A DNA stretch of 14,247 nt from Chitinivibrionia bacterium (GTDB lineage Bacteria > Krumholzibacteriota > Krumholzibacteriia > WVZY01). The notes below the pieces were generated by a model. That model had not been told where the DNA came from. It saw only the letters and a program-made list of their open reading frames with translations, and ran no database searches. The stretch is taken from assembly GCA_016208665.1 (NCBI GenBank), contig JACQXT010000158.1, positions 1 to 14,247 on the forward strand. Reading direction: 5' to 3'. Shown in pieces: positions 1 through 7,241 of the stretch (the first letter of the stretch is position 1; the number at the start of each line of letters is the position of its first letter). The translations under genes and the position numbers were made by a program.

Positions 1-1684
1 CCTCCAAGGCCCGCAATGCCTTGATCTCTCGTTCTTGTCGCTCAATGTAACCGCTATATTTCACTGAAGATTCAACGTGCGCCCATAACGATTCGAGCTC
101 CGGCTCCGCGCCTTCCGCGAAAGGCTGAATATGGGAAAAGCGAACTTCGGGGCGCCTCAGCACCTGGAGAAGCGTGCTTGGCTTGCGCACCTCTTCGAGC
201 CCTAAAGACTTGAAATGCATGTTCCCGTCGCGCATCGGGAAGATGCTGTCCCGGAGGAGTTCGATCACCGAGGATACAGCGTTAGTCCGCTTCTGCACCT
301 TTTCGAATTCCCGATCCGGAACAAGGCCGAGGCTGTAGCCGTAGCGCATAAGCCGTTCATCGGCATTGTCTTGCCTGAGGAGCAGGCGGAATTCCGCGCG
401 GGAGGTGAACATCCTGTACGGTTCGCGAATCTCCTTGGTGATGAGGTCGTCGATGAGCACTCCGATATAGGCTTCATCTCTTCCGAGCACGAGCGGATCC
501 CGGCCAAGGAGCTGCTGCGAGGCGTTGATGCCGGCAATCAAGCCCTGCGCGGCGGCTTCTTCATAGCCGGATGTTCCGTTGACCTGACCGGCAAAGTAAA
601 GCCCCTGCACATTCTTGGTTTCCAACGTTCGCTTCACCTGGTCCGGCGGGAAGTAGTCGTATTCAACCGCGTAGCCGGGCCTCTTCAGAATCGCGCGGTC
701 CAACCCGGGAATTGCTTGCAAAACAGCAAGTTGCACATCAATCGGCATGCTCGTCGAAATGCCGTTCAGGTAGAGCTCCGGATGGCCGCGTCCCTCCGGC
801 TCAACGAATATCTGGTGATTTGTTTTCTCGGGAAAGCGCACTACCTTGTCTTCGATCGACGGGCAATAGCGCGGCCCGATACCTTTGATCTCACCTGCGA
901 AGAGGGGAGAGCGGTCCAGGTTGCGCCGGATGGCTTCGTGGGCTCGTTCATTCGTATGTGTGAGATAACAAAGAACTTGTGTTTGTTCAATTACTTTCGT
1001 TCTATGGGAAAACGGCGTCGGATCATCATCTCCGTGCTGAGGCTCGAACTTGCTGAAATCAACCGAATTAGCGAGCACCCGCGGTGGCGTGCCCGTTTTC
1101 AGCCTCCCTATTTTGAACCCCTGTTTGCGAAGGGCTTCTGACAGGCCGTTCGAGCTCGGGTCGCCTTCTCTTCCGCCTCGAACCTTTCTTTCTCCGACGT
1201 GCATCAAACCCCTCATGAAGGTTCCCGATGTGACGATGCACGCGTTCGATTCGATGAGCGTTCCATCGCGGAGAGTCACGCCTCGCACCCGGTAGTGGTC
1301 TATCGAGACGTCGATCGCTTCGGCCTCTTCGATGTGGAGATTCTCTACGCCCTCAAGGAGTTCTAGCATCTGCTTATGATACAAGGCCTTATCAACCTGT
1401 GCGCGAGGCGACCAGACGGCCGGCCCTTTGGCCCGATTGAGCATCCTGAACTGGATCCCCGCCCGATCGGTGACTTCTCCGATGACGCCGCCGAGCGCGT
1501 CCACCTCCTTGACGAGGTGTCCCTTGCCGAGGCCGCCGACCGCGGGGTTGCACGGCATATGAGCGATGCGGCGTTTCTGCATCGTAAGCATCAGCGTCTT
1601 GAATCCCTTCCGCGCCGACGCCACCGCCGCCTCGCATCCCGCGTGGCCGCCTCCTATGACAACGATGTCGAATTGCTTATTCAT
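1..1684 (-). CDS. mnmG: tRNA uridine-5-carboxymethylaminomethyl modification enzyme MnmG (GidA), 3' end outside window
   Basis: This is the FAD-binding subunit of the MnmE-MnmG complex, which installs the (carboxymethyl)aminomethyl group on U34 of certain tRNAs. I read 561 codons from the ATG at 1684 to the window edge with no stop. The family is about 620-630 residues, so roughly 60 C-terminal residues are missing. Visible motifs are the Rossmann GGGHAG at residues 11-16, the CNPAVGG stretch with Cys45, the signature [11 protein letters not shown] with Cys273, and the second signature [17 protein letters not shown] near 365-381. The two cysteines match the conserved pair of the family. No Shine-Dalgarno precedes the ATG; the 42-bp leader after mnmE is very AT-rich and holds a 12-bp palindrome (1695-1706) and a TATAAT (minus strand, 1707-1702) without a good -35. 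It is probably the last or near-last gene of the operon running from rpmH. Confidence 0.97.
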   Translation of the reverse strand, partial: MNKQFDIVVIGGGHAGCEAAVASARKGFKTLMLTMQKRRIAHMPCNPAVGGLGKGHLVKEVDALGGVIGEVTDRAGIQFRMLNRAKGPAVWSPRAQVDKALYHKQMLELLEGVENLHIEEAEAIDVSIDHYRVRGVTLRDGTLIESNACIVTSGTFMRGLMHVGERKVRGGREGDPSSNGLSEALRKQGFKIGRLKTGTPPRVLANSVDFSKFEPQHGDDDPTPFSHRTKVIEQTQVLCYLTHTNERAHEAIRRNLDRSPLFAGEIKGIGPRYCPSIEDKVVRFPEKTNHQIFVEPEGRGHPELYLNGISTSMPIDVQLAVLQAIPGLDRAILKRPGYAVEYDYFPPDQVKRTLETKNVQGLYFAGQVNGTSGYEEAAAQGLIAGINASQQLLGRDPLVLGRDEAYIGVLIDDLITKEIREPYRMFTSRAEFRLLLRQDNADERLMRYGYSLGLVPDREFEKVQKRTNAVSSVIELLRDSIFPMRDGNMHFKSLGLEEVRKPSTLLQVLRRPEVRFSHIQPFAEGAEPELESLWAHVESSVKYSGYIERQEREIKALRALE

Positions 1685-1726
1685 AAATATTTCGATAATT
1701 AATTATATCCGGAATAAATATCTCGA

Positions 1727-3124
1727 TCACTTGCCGATGCAGAACCTCGAGAAGATCGAGTCGAGAAGATCGTCCGAGTACTTTCGGCCGGTCATTGATT
1801 CATAATGCTGCAGGAGCTCCCTGATTTCAACCGCCAATATCTCCAGGCCTTCGCCCCGTTCGAGCAGATCGATTATTGTTGCGCACTGTCTCCTGGCGGA
1901 TTGGAGCAAGCCGATGTGCCGCGAGTTCAGGACAACCCTCTCGCGCGCGATCCTGCTCAACTCGTCCGTGCAGGCGCATTCGAGAAGCCGCGCCTTGAGA
2001 ATATCCGTCCCTTCGCCTGTTCTTGCAGAGAGACGCACCGAGTAGAATTCCGGAAACCAGGCATGATGATCGTGATCCGAGAACGCCGCAGGCAAATCGA
2101 TCTTGTTCACAACGATGATGGTTCTGTCTCTCGGCAATTGCTTGAGCGCGCTCGCCGCATCGGCGCTCGGCGCTTCGGATCCGTCGATGACGAACAGCAC
2201 AATGTCCGCGGCCGTTGTCGTGTCTTTGGCCAGCTCGACCCCGATCGCTTCAATGGAATCGCCCGCCTTCTCTCTCAGGCCCGCGGTATCCTGGATGAGA
2301 AACAAGAGGCCGCCGATGCCGACCGGTTCCCGTAACACATCGCGCGTGGTGCCGGGAATCTCCGTGACGATCGCCCGCTGCTCTCCAACGATCATATTGA
2401 AAATGCTGCTCTTGCCGGCATTCACGGGTCCCGCGATGGCTACGCGGATGCCCTCCCGGAATGGTCGGCTGAAGGAGGATCCCGCGAGGAGATCTTCTGT
2501 TTCCCGCCTCTGGCCGTTTAGCCCCTCCCGGGCTCCGGTCCTGTCCAGCGGTTCGATGTCCTCTTCGGCGAAATCGATGCTCGCTTCCACCGTCCCCAGG
2601 AGCGAAACCGTTTCATCCGCCAGAGCATTGATCCTCCGCGACAGGGCGCCCTCGAGCTGCCTCTGGGCTACCTTCCGCTGGAGCTCGCTTCGCGCATGGA
2701 TCAAGTCGCACACGGCTTCCGCCTGAGTCAGATCCATCTTCCCGTTGAGGAACGCTCTCTTCGTGAACTCGCCCGCTTCCGCCGCCTTCGCTCCGTTCGA
2801 GAAGAGAAGTTCAAGAATAGCCTCGACGATCAGGGGGCTCCCGTGGCAGCTGATTTCCACGACATCTTCGCCCGTATAGGAGTCCGGGCCTCTCATCACG
2901 GCGCCGACGACCTCGTCGAGAGCCTCGCGGCCGCCGGACACAATAAATCCGTGATAGAGTTTCCTGTGGGCCCACCGCCCGGGAGCGACGGAGGCTCCTC
3001 CTGCGGTCCTGAAAATCTTCGATAGGATTAAAAGCGCATCCGCGCCGGAGACGCGGATTACGGCAATCCCTGCTTCTCCCGGAGGGGTGGAGAGGGAAGC
3101 GATTGTATGCTCGATTGCGCCCAT
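1727..3124 (-). CDS. mnmE: tRNA modification GTPase MnmE (TrmE)
   Basis: This 465-residue protein is of normal family length. It is the GTPase partner of MnmG in wobble-uridine modification and works as a dimer in the cytoplasm. The N-terminal tetrahydrofolate-binding domain (about 1-120) starts with TIASLSTPPG and IRVSG and contains the conserved YTGEDVVE and GEFTKRAFLNGK blocks. A helical domain flanks an inserted G domain: G1 GPVNAGKSS (232-240), G2 TTRDV (259-263), G3 DTAGLRE (279-285), G4 NKID (340-343), G5 SA (366-367). It ends in FCIGK, whose cysteine is the catalytic residue of the family. G1 reads GPVN where GxPN is usual; the lysine and serine are intact. The ATG at 3124 lies 33 bp after the khpB stop, with only a distant CAGGAG as ribosome-binding site. 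mnmG follows 42 bp downstream, a typical subunit pairing. Confidence 0.97.
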   Translation of the reverse strand: MGAIEHTIASLSTPPGEAGIAVIRVSGADALLILSKIFRTAGGASVAPGRWAHRKLYHGFIVSGGREALDEVVGAVMRGPDSYTGEDVVEISCHGSPLIVEAILELLFSNGAKAAEAGEFTKRAFLNGKMDLTQAEAVCDLIHARSELQRKVAQRQLEGALSRRINALADETVSLLGTVEASIDFAEEDIEPLDRTGAREGLNGQRRETEDLLAGSSFSRPFREGIRVAIAGPVNAGKSSIFNMIVGEQRAIVTEIPGTTRDVLREPVGIGGLLFLIQDTAGLREKAGDSIEAIGVELAKDTTTAADIVLFVIDGSEAPSADAASALKQLPRDRTIIVVNKIDLPAAFSDHDHHAWFPEFYSVRLSARTGEGTDILKARLLECACTDELSRIARERVVLNSRHIGLLQSARRQCATIIDLLERGEGLEILAVEIRELLQHYESMTGRKYSDDLLDSIFSRFCIGK

Positions 3125-3157
3125 TGCATCGGGTGAGGTATCCGCGCTCCTGTCGGA

Positions 3158-3832
3158 TTATTCCGTTTTAGCTGCCCTGCCGTGTGCGTCGTTCGATTTC
3201 GGCGTGACGACGACCTTTCGCAGCAAACCGTCCCCGATCGTATAGGTCGAAACACCGCCCATTTCGGAAATGGCGAGGTGAACGATGCGGCGGTCGGCCG
3301 CCTTGAGCGGTTCGAAATCTATTTCCTTGCCGGTCTCTTTCACTTTCTCGGCGACCTTTTTCGCTTTTTCCACAAGCAGCCTGTGTTTGCGCCGGACGTA
3401 TCCGCCGACATCAACCGTGATCTTGCTGTGCTGGCCCGTCTTGCTCGTGAACAGGCGGTTGATCACATGCTGGAGCGAAGCCAGCGTTTCTCCCCGCCTG
3501 CCGATCAGAAGGCCGTCGAGCCCGGTGGATTCGATATTCACGAACGTCGTGTCGGGATTCTCTTCGATCGACAGCTTGAACTCTATCCCCATGAGAGACA
3601 TGACCTTGTTGATGATCTCCCTGAGCACGACCATGTTTTCTTCCTTCGCCGCGGGTTCCCTGCGCGTGACGCGGATCGAAACCACTTTCGTGCCGAATAA
3701 CCCCAGAAAGCCCTTGCTCGCCTCGGGAAGGATCTCGATGTCGACCTCTTCGCGGGCGGCCTTGAGTTCCTTCAAGGCTTTCTCGAGAGCGTTTTCTATC
3801 GTCTTGCCGCTTGTTTCAACCGAATGCGCCAT
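3158..3832 (-). CDS. khpB: Jag/KhpB family KH-R3H RNA-binding protein
   Basis: This 224-residue cytoplasmic RNA-binding protein has the three-part Jag layout. The Jag-N region (about 4-55) includes the KGFLGLFG block. A type-II KH domain (about 66-143) carries the GxxG loop as GRRG at 111-114. The R3H domain (about 150-214) has the RxxxH pair at Arg181 and His185 in ADRRIVHLAI. KhpB homologues pair with KhpA and bind many RNAs in Gram-positive bacteria; the role in this lineage is inferred. The ATG at 3832 is 6 bp after the yidC stop, and an AGGTG ribosome-binding site lies inside the end of yidC, so translation is probably coupled. The position between yidC and mnmE is the usual one for this gene. 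Confidence 0.94.
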   Translation of the reverse strand: MAHSVETSGKTIENALEKALKELKAAREEVDIEILPEASKGFLGLFGTKVVSIRVTRREPAAKEENMVVLREIINKVMSLMGIEFKLSIEENPDTTFVNIESTGLDGLLIGRRGETLASLQHVINRLFTSKTGQHSKITVDVGGYVRRKHRLLVEKAKKVAEKVKETGKEIDFEPLKAADRRIVHLAISEMGGVSTYTIGDGLLRKVVVTPKSNDAHGRAAKTE

Positions 3833-3838
3833 GATGCA

Positions 3839-5677
3839 TCACCTGTCTTTCTTCAATCTCTTTGTGTGTGATTGGGTATGTTTCATATTTGTATCATCGA
3901 CTTCCTGCGCCATTGCTTCCTTTTTCTCTTCACGCACTTCCTTATTAATATAATACTGCTGGGCTATCGAAAGCACATTATTGACAAACCAATACAGAAC
4001 GAGCCCGGACGGCATGCTGTAGAAAATAAACGTAAAGATAACCGGCATGAGGTACGTCAGCACCTTCGGCTGCGAGGCGCCGGGCGCCGATCCGGTAATC
4101 GATCCTCCTATCTTCGTCTGCAACAACATGCCTGCCCCCATGAGCAGCGGCAGGAGGCTCACCTTGTTCGCGATGATCGGCAGCGAGACGGGAAGCAAGA
4201 ACAGAACGTCCTGCTGCGATAAGTCGTTGATCCAGCCGACAAAAGGGGCCTGGCGCAGCTCGATGGTGTATTTCAATACACTGAAAAGCGCTATAAAAAC
4301 CGGCATCTGCAGGAGAAGCGGCAGGCAGCCGCCGAGCGGATTGACGCCTCCCTCCTTGTAGAGTTTCATCGTTTCGGTGCTGATCTTCTGCCGGTCGTTC
4401 TTGTATTTCTCCTTGATAGCCTGCAACTTAGGCTGCAATTGCTGCATGTCCCTCATCGATTTGAAGCTCTTATTCGTCATGCGGTAAAAGAGGACTTTCG
4501 TGATGATCGAAAGGATGATAATGATGATGCCGTAATTCGGAATCACTTTATTGAATGCGATCAGGCTCCAGAGAATCAGCCAGCTCACGGGCCTGATCCA
4601 CTTGTATCCCATGTTTACGTTCTTCTCGAGGCCGACCCCGAACGACTTGAGGCCCTTCAGATCAAGCGGCCCCACGTAGATGGAGACCTCCTGCTCGATC
4701 TCGCCTCTCCGCTCCTTGACCGGCATGTCGAGGCTTGCATTCAGGAAATGGTCTTGCTTGCGTCCAAGGAACTCGACCTTCCCCCCCGACGACTCGCTCG
4801 GAATCATCGCCGCGATGAAGTACTTCGTCTGGAGAGACACCCACCGCACCGTTCCCTCGAAATGCTCGGAACTCTTTTTGGAGAAATCTTTTGGCTTGAG
4901 CGCGTGCAGTTCCTCCCCGAGCTGCGTCGCTGCTTGGAAGCTCATGTAATCATCGAGTGTATTCTCTTCGGTGGACCTCAGGCCGCGGCCGAACCCCCAG
5001 ACCAGGCTCCGAACGAACGGGAACGAAGCCGGCTGAAGCCGCATGCCGGCTTTAACCGTATAGCTGCTTTCCGAAAACGCATAGTACCGGGAGATCGTGC
5101 CGCCGTTTTCTCCCGTCGCCCGGAACTCCAGCTCGAATTTACGATTGCCCTCGCCCAGCGTGATCCGGGTGCCCGTCGGCAGGGGTTGGGACGAGCCCTG
5201 GGCATAGGCTTCGAATCCGGCTTTGGATAGAGGGACCTTCTTATCGGTTCCGGCCAGGACAATCGATGAGAATCCGGCAGAAAGCGAATCGTTCGGTTCC
5301 GGCAACAGCTCGACGGGAAGCCCGCGTGTCGGGAACTTGAGGAGCTGGATGGACGTGATCTCTCCGCCGGCGGTCGATAAGCGAATTTTGTAGAAAGAAT
5401 TGATTACTTCAATGGTGCCGGCCGAGGCCCGGTCGATTCGGGGAAGCAGCTGCGGCGCGGTGTCCGCGTCGGCCGGCCGGAGCAGGGCCGTCGAATCATG
5501 GGGCGAGCCTTGCCCGCTCACCGCGGCCAAGGAATCGGCGGCCTGCTGGGACTTCGCCAGTTCCTGCCGCTCCACGCGTCCTTTTTCCAGGGTGGGGGAG
5601 TACAGCCAATAAAAACCGATGAAGAGGAGCATGGAAAGCGCGAATGCGATAAACGCTCTCCTGTCGAGATTATCCAT
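3839..5677 (-). CDS. yidC: Membrane protein insertase YidC
   Basis: This 612-residue protein inserts and folds inner-membrane proteins, alone or with SecYEG. A signal-anchor helix lies at residues 8-26, followed by a large periplasmic P1 domain (about 60-345). The conserved insertase core runs from about 355 to 580, with hydrophobic segments near 364-400, 453-470, 490-522 and 538-575. Family landmarks are LQPKLQAI, the VNPLGGCLPLLLQMPVF block (445-461) and ELRQAPF (473-479). The tail is basic (KHTQSHTKRLKKDR), as expected for ribosome contact. I chose the ATG at 5677 because MDNLDRRAFIAF is the family-like N-terminus and AGAGAG sits just upstream. The frame stays open for another 68 codons, but that stretch overlaps yidD and has no signal-peptide character. 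The P1 domain points to a Gram-negative envelope. Confidence 0.97.
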   Translation of the reverse strand: MDNLDRRAFIAFALSMLLFIGFYWLYSPTLEKGRVERQELAKSQQAADSLAAVSGQGSPHDSTALLRPADADTAPQLLPRIDRASAGTIEVINSFYKIRLSTAGGEITSIQLLKFPTRGLPVELLPEPNDSLSAGFSSIVLAGTDKKVPLSKAGFEAYAQGSSQPLPTGTRITLGEGNRKFELEFRATGENGGTISRYYAFSESSYTVKAGMRLQPASFPFVRSLVWGFGRGLRSTEENTLDDYMSFQAATQLGEELHALKPKDFSKKSSEHFEGTVRWVSLQTKYFIAAMIPSESSGGKVEFLGRKQDHFLNASLDMPVKERRGEIEQEVSIYVGPLDLKGLKSFGVGLEKNVNMGYKWIRPVSWLILWSLIAFNKVIPNYGIIIIILSIITKVLFYRMTNKSFKSMRDMQQLQPKLQAIKEKYKNDRQKISTETMKLYKEGGVNPLGGCLPLLLQMPVFIALFSVLKYTIELRQAPFVGWINDLSQQDVLFLLPVSLPIIANKVSLLPLLMGAGMLLQTKIGGSITGSAPGASQPKVLTYLMPVIFTFIFYSMPSGLVLYWFVNNVLSIAQQYYINKEVREEKKEAMAQEVDDTNMKHTQSHTKRLKKDR

Positions 5678-5688
5678 CGTTCTCTCTT

Positions 5689-5907
5689 TCAGGGGACATT
5701 GTCGATCCCGCCCGGATGCCATGGGTGACACTTTGAAAGCCGTCTCAACGAATACAAACCGCCCTTGGCCACGCCATGTTTGCGGATAGCTTGCCCGGTG
5801 TAGTCCGAGCAGCTCGGATAGAAACGGCACCGGGGCGGAATGAGCGGAGATATGCCCTTCTGGTAGAGCGCCACCAACCACAATGCCGCGCGGCTGCCGG
5901 GGTTCAT
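5689..5907 (-). CDS. yidD: Membrane protein insertion efficiency factor YidD
   Basis: This is a 72-residue protein of the YidD family, a small inner-membrane-associated factor thought to help YidC insert proteins. The family pattern is plain: YQKGISPLIPPRCRFYPSCS at 15-34, then HGVAKG, and the end CHPWHPGGIDNVP. The three conserved cysteines are Cys27, Cys33 and Cys60. The ATG at 5907 overlaps the rnpA stop as ATGA, so translation is probably coupled to rnpA. The same frame is open further upstream, but those codons lie inside rnpA and do not resemble the family. The stop is 11 bp before yidC, the standard rnpA-yidD-yidC order. Confidence 0.95.
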   Translation of the reverse strand: MNPGSRAALWLVALYQKGISPLIPPRCRFYPSCSDYTGQAIRKHGVAKGGLYSLRRLSKCHPWHPGGIDNVP

Positions 5908-6257
5908 ATACTGTTCGGCTCCTGTTTCAAGAGCCCCTCTTTGAGAAGCCCGTTCTCCAGATCGGCCGCTACCGTGCGATACGGCTCCTCCAGCAGAGCC
6001 GGCCTCGCGATGAACACCAGCCACAGCTTCGACTCGGCCAGTCTAACCTCAATCCGCCTCCCGGCTTCTCTGAGTATCCTCTTGGCCCTATTTCGCTTTA
6101 CGGCGTTGCCGACCCGCTTGCTCGCCACAACGCCGAAGCGCGTCGAATCCACACCGTGCGAATCCCGCAGGTAAAAAACGATGACCGTCTTGCAGTCGAG
6201 CTTCTTCCCGTGCTGATACACATGCCGAAACTGCCAGTTCCTGCGAAGGACGTCCAC
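5904..6257 (-). CDS. rnpA: Ribonuclease P protein component
   Basis: This 117-residue basic protein is the protein subunit of RNase P, which assists the catalytic RNA in removing tRNA 5' leaders. The RNR signature reads GNAVKRNRAKRILRE at about 50-64. Phe10, Phe41 and the FGVVASKRVG strand before the signature fit the family fold. The start is GTG at 6257, with a strong GAGGGAG ribosome-binding site (plus-strand 6263-6269) five bases upstream, and translation begins at the expected distance before the conserved QFRHVYQHG. The stop overlaps the yidD start by 4 nt. A gap of 119 bp separates it from rpmH, longer than usual for this pair, and contains an 18-bp perfect palindrome. Confidence 0.94.
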   Translation of the reverse strand: MDVLRRNWQFRHVYQHGKKLDCKTVIVFYLRDSHGVDSTRFGVVASKRVGNAVKRNRAKRILREAGRRIEVRLAESKLWLVFIARPALLEEPYRTVAADLENGLLKEGLLKQEPNSI

Positions 6258-6283
6258 GGCTGCTCCCTCGAATACCGGCCTCG

Positions 6284-6301
6284 GCGACGGCGCGCCGTCG
6301 C
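6284..6301. repeat. 18-bp perfect palindrome in the rpmH-rnpA spacer
   Basis: GCGACGGCGCGCCGTCGC equals its own reverse complement over all 18 bases. As RNA from the minus strand it could fold into a seven-pair GC-rich stem with a CGCG loop, ending 26 nt before the rnpA GTG. No U-run follows, so an intrinsic terminator is unlikely. A processing or pausing element, or a protein-binding site, is possible. The sequence shows the symmetry; the function is inference. Confidence 0.6.
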
Positions 6302-6376
6302 GCGCGTTCCGCCGGCAAGGGGAAATAGAAAAGACAGCGCCGGCCGGTCCGCCGCCGCTCGAACAATGTCCGGCTG

Positions 6377-6517
6377 TTAATCGGAAACGGTCAGGCGTTT
6401 TCTGCCCTTTTTGCGGCGATTCTTCAACACGAGCCGCCCGCCCTTGGTGCTCATGCGCTTTCTAAAGCCGTGGTCTTTCAGCTTTTTTCTGATACGCGGT
6501 TGAAATGTTCTTTTCAT
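6377..6517 (-). CDS. rpmH: 50S ribosomal protein L34
   Basis: This 46-residue, very basic protein has the L34 hallmark start MKRTFQP and continues [15 protein letters not shown], ending [10 protein letters not shown]. It is a small structural protein of the large ribosomal subunit. The ATG at 6517 is preceded by AAGAGG at a spacing of six. It is the first gene of the leftward cluster and sits next to the origin, its usual place. A candidate promoter lies about 190 bp upstream at 6703-6729. Confidence 0.97.
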   Translation of the reverse strand: MKRTFQPRIRKKLKDHGFRKRMSTKGGRLVLKNRRKKGRKRLTVSD

Positions 6518-6702
6518 GACAGCCTCTTGGAAAGCACCCGCGGATATCACACAGAGGAAACAGTTTGTAGAACGTTATTAACTCTTTAACCCTGCGAGCA
6601 CTGCGTGAGAGTTCAAACGGCGCTATCGTTTCATGTATACGTAATGAATACAGCCATACCGGCACACATGACGGGGATGGACGCGATATTCAAGTGACTT
6701 AA

Positions 6703-6729
6703 ACTATATGAAATGCGCCGCCGTGTCAA
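6703..6729 (-). promoter_or_regulatory. Candidate sigma-70 promoter for the rpmH operon
   Basis: On the minus strand TTGACA (6729-6724) matches the -35 consensus exactly. TATAGT (6708-6703) is one base off the -10 consensus. The spacer of 15 bp is short, so the -10 assignment is uncertain. It would give a leader of roughly 180 nt before rpmH. Confidence 0.4.
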
Positions 6730-6752
6730 GCGATTTATGGAACGGGAGCGCC

Positions 6753-6789
6753 GGCGCGCGAGCGGCGAGCAGCCAAGTGGCGCGCGAGC
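6753..6789. repeat. 11-bp direct repeat in the GC-rich island upstream of the first DnaA box
   Basis: GGCGCGCGAGC occurs at 6753-6763 and again at 6779-6789, 26 bp apart start to start, and 40 bp before the first DnaA box. The flanks differ, so the repeat unit is exactly 11 bp. It could be chance in GC-rich DNA or a binding site for an origin-associated protein. Confidence 0.4.
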
Positions 6790-6828
6790 CAGGACCGCGA
6801 ACGATGCGACCGATGTGTTCGCGATCAG

Positions 6829-6837
6829 TAATCCACA
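6829..6837 (+). promoter_or_regulatory. DnaA box 1 (TAATCCACA)
   Basis: One mismatch from the consensus TTATCCACA. It is the outermost box of the upstream cluster. Confidence 0.55.
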
Positions 6838-7005
6838 GGATGCTGCGCCGTATTTCTTTGATATCGCATCCTTTCTCCAATCTTGTGAGTAACTTTTTTT
6901 TGCTCTTGAACCCGCCTCTCATTTTCTGGTACCTTCACCGTCGTCCCGTTTGCAAACTTCTTCTGTCATTTTTTCCCTTTGAAGCATCATCAACCGGGAG
7001 TCCGT

Positions 7006-7014
7006 TGTGGACAA
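7006..7014 (-). promoter_or_regulatory. DnaA box 2 (TTGTCCACA)
   Basis: On the minus strand this is TTGTCCACA, one mismatch from consensus. The identical variant recurs at 7074 and 8578, which supports it as a real site of this genome. Confidence 0.75.
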
Positions 7015-7073
7015 CTTTTCGAAACGAGCGGTTTCTTTTCGCGCAACTCTTTTTCGTTTCTTTAGATAGCGCG

Positions 7074-7082
7074 TTGTCCACA
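7074..7082 (+). promoter_or_regulatory. DnaA box 3 (TTGTCCACA)
   Basis: One mismatch from consensus. It faces box 4 with a 2-bp spacer, forming a tight inverted pair. Confidence 0.8.
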
Positions 7083-7084
7083 TT

Positions 7085-7093
7085 TGTGGATAA
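7085..7093 (-). promoter_or_regulatory. DnaA box 4 (perfect TTATCCACA)
   Basis: A perfect consensus box on the minus strand, paired head to head with box 3. It lies about 150 bp before the dnaA start, so it could serve both origin binding and dnaA autoregulation. Confidence 0.85.
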
Positions 7094-7241
7094 GCTTGCA
7101 AGCGCCCGACATTGCGAAGCCGGAATCAATAACGACCGTTTGCCCCTGGGAGCACTTGTATCTCCAGAGCACTATCGCCGCATCGGCGCCCGGGGGTGTG
7201 CATTCTATTAGATCCATATGCCGTCGAGAAAGGACCGCGAG

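Larger units (their letters stand above)
6518..7241. other. Upstream origin region between rpmH and dnaA, no credible gene
   Basis: This 724-bp divergent spacer separates the two transcription arms. From left to right it holds the probable rpmH leader and promoter, a GC-rich island with an 11-bp direct repeat (6753-6763, 6779-6789), a DnaA box (6829-6837), a 7-bp inverted repeat AGGATGC/GCATCCT (6837-6843, 6866-6872), and a pyrimidine-rich stretch on the plus strand (about 6870-7070) with a T8 run at 6894-6901. It then holds three more DnaA boxes (7006-7093) and a 10-bp palindrome GCTTGCAAGC (7094-7103). Short open frames here cross DnaA boxes and resemble nothing I recognise. I found no convincing dnaA promoter. 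The region probably corresponds to the upstream half of a bipartite oriC. Confidence 0.8.

Noticed and set aside
215..1141. Plus-strand 308-codon open frame
   Set aside because: It lies wholly antisense to mnmG, whose motifs are clear, and its translation has no recognisable family features.
5678..5881. 68-codon N-terminal extension of yidC
   Set aside because: It overlaps yidD in another frame, lacks signal-anchor character, and the internal ATG at 5677 has the family N-terminus and a ribosome-binding site.
6884..6892. DnaA-box-like TGTGAGTAA
   Set aside because: Two mismatches in the conserved core of the box and no supporting neighbour.
6837..6901. Possible intrinsic terminator from the AGGATGC/GCATCCT repeat and the T8 run
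   Set aside because: The loop is 22 nt, the T-run is about 20 nt past the stem, and no plus-strand gene ends here.
6704..6922. Minus-strand 72-codon open frame in the origin spacer
   Set aside because: It crosses a DnaA box and the candidate rpmH promoter -10 element and has no family-like sequence.
7218..7241. Upstream ATG for dnaA at 7218
   Set aside because: No Shine-Dalgarno precedes it, while the ATG at 7242 has AAAGGA at a good distance. It cannot be fully excluded.
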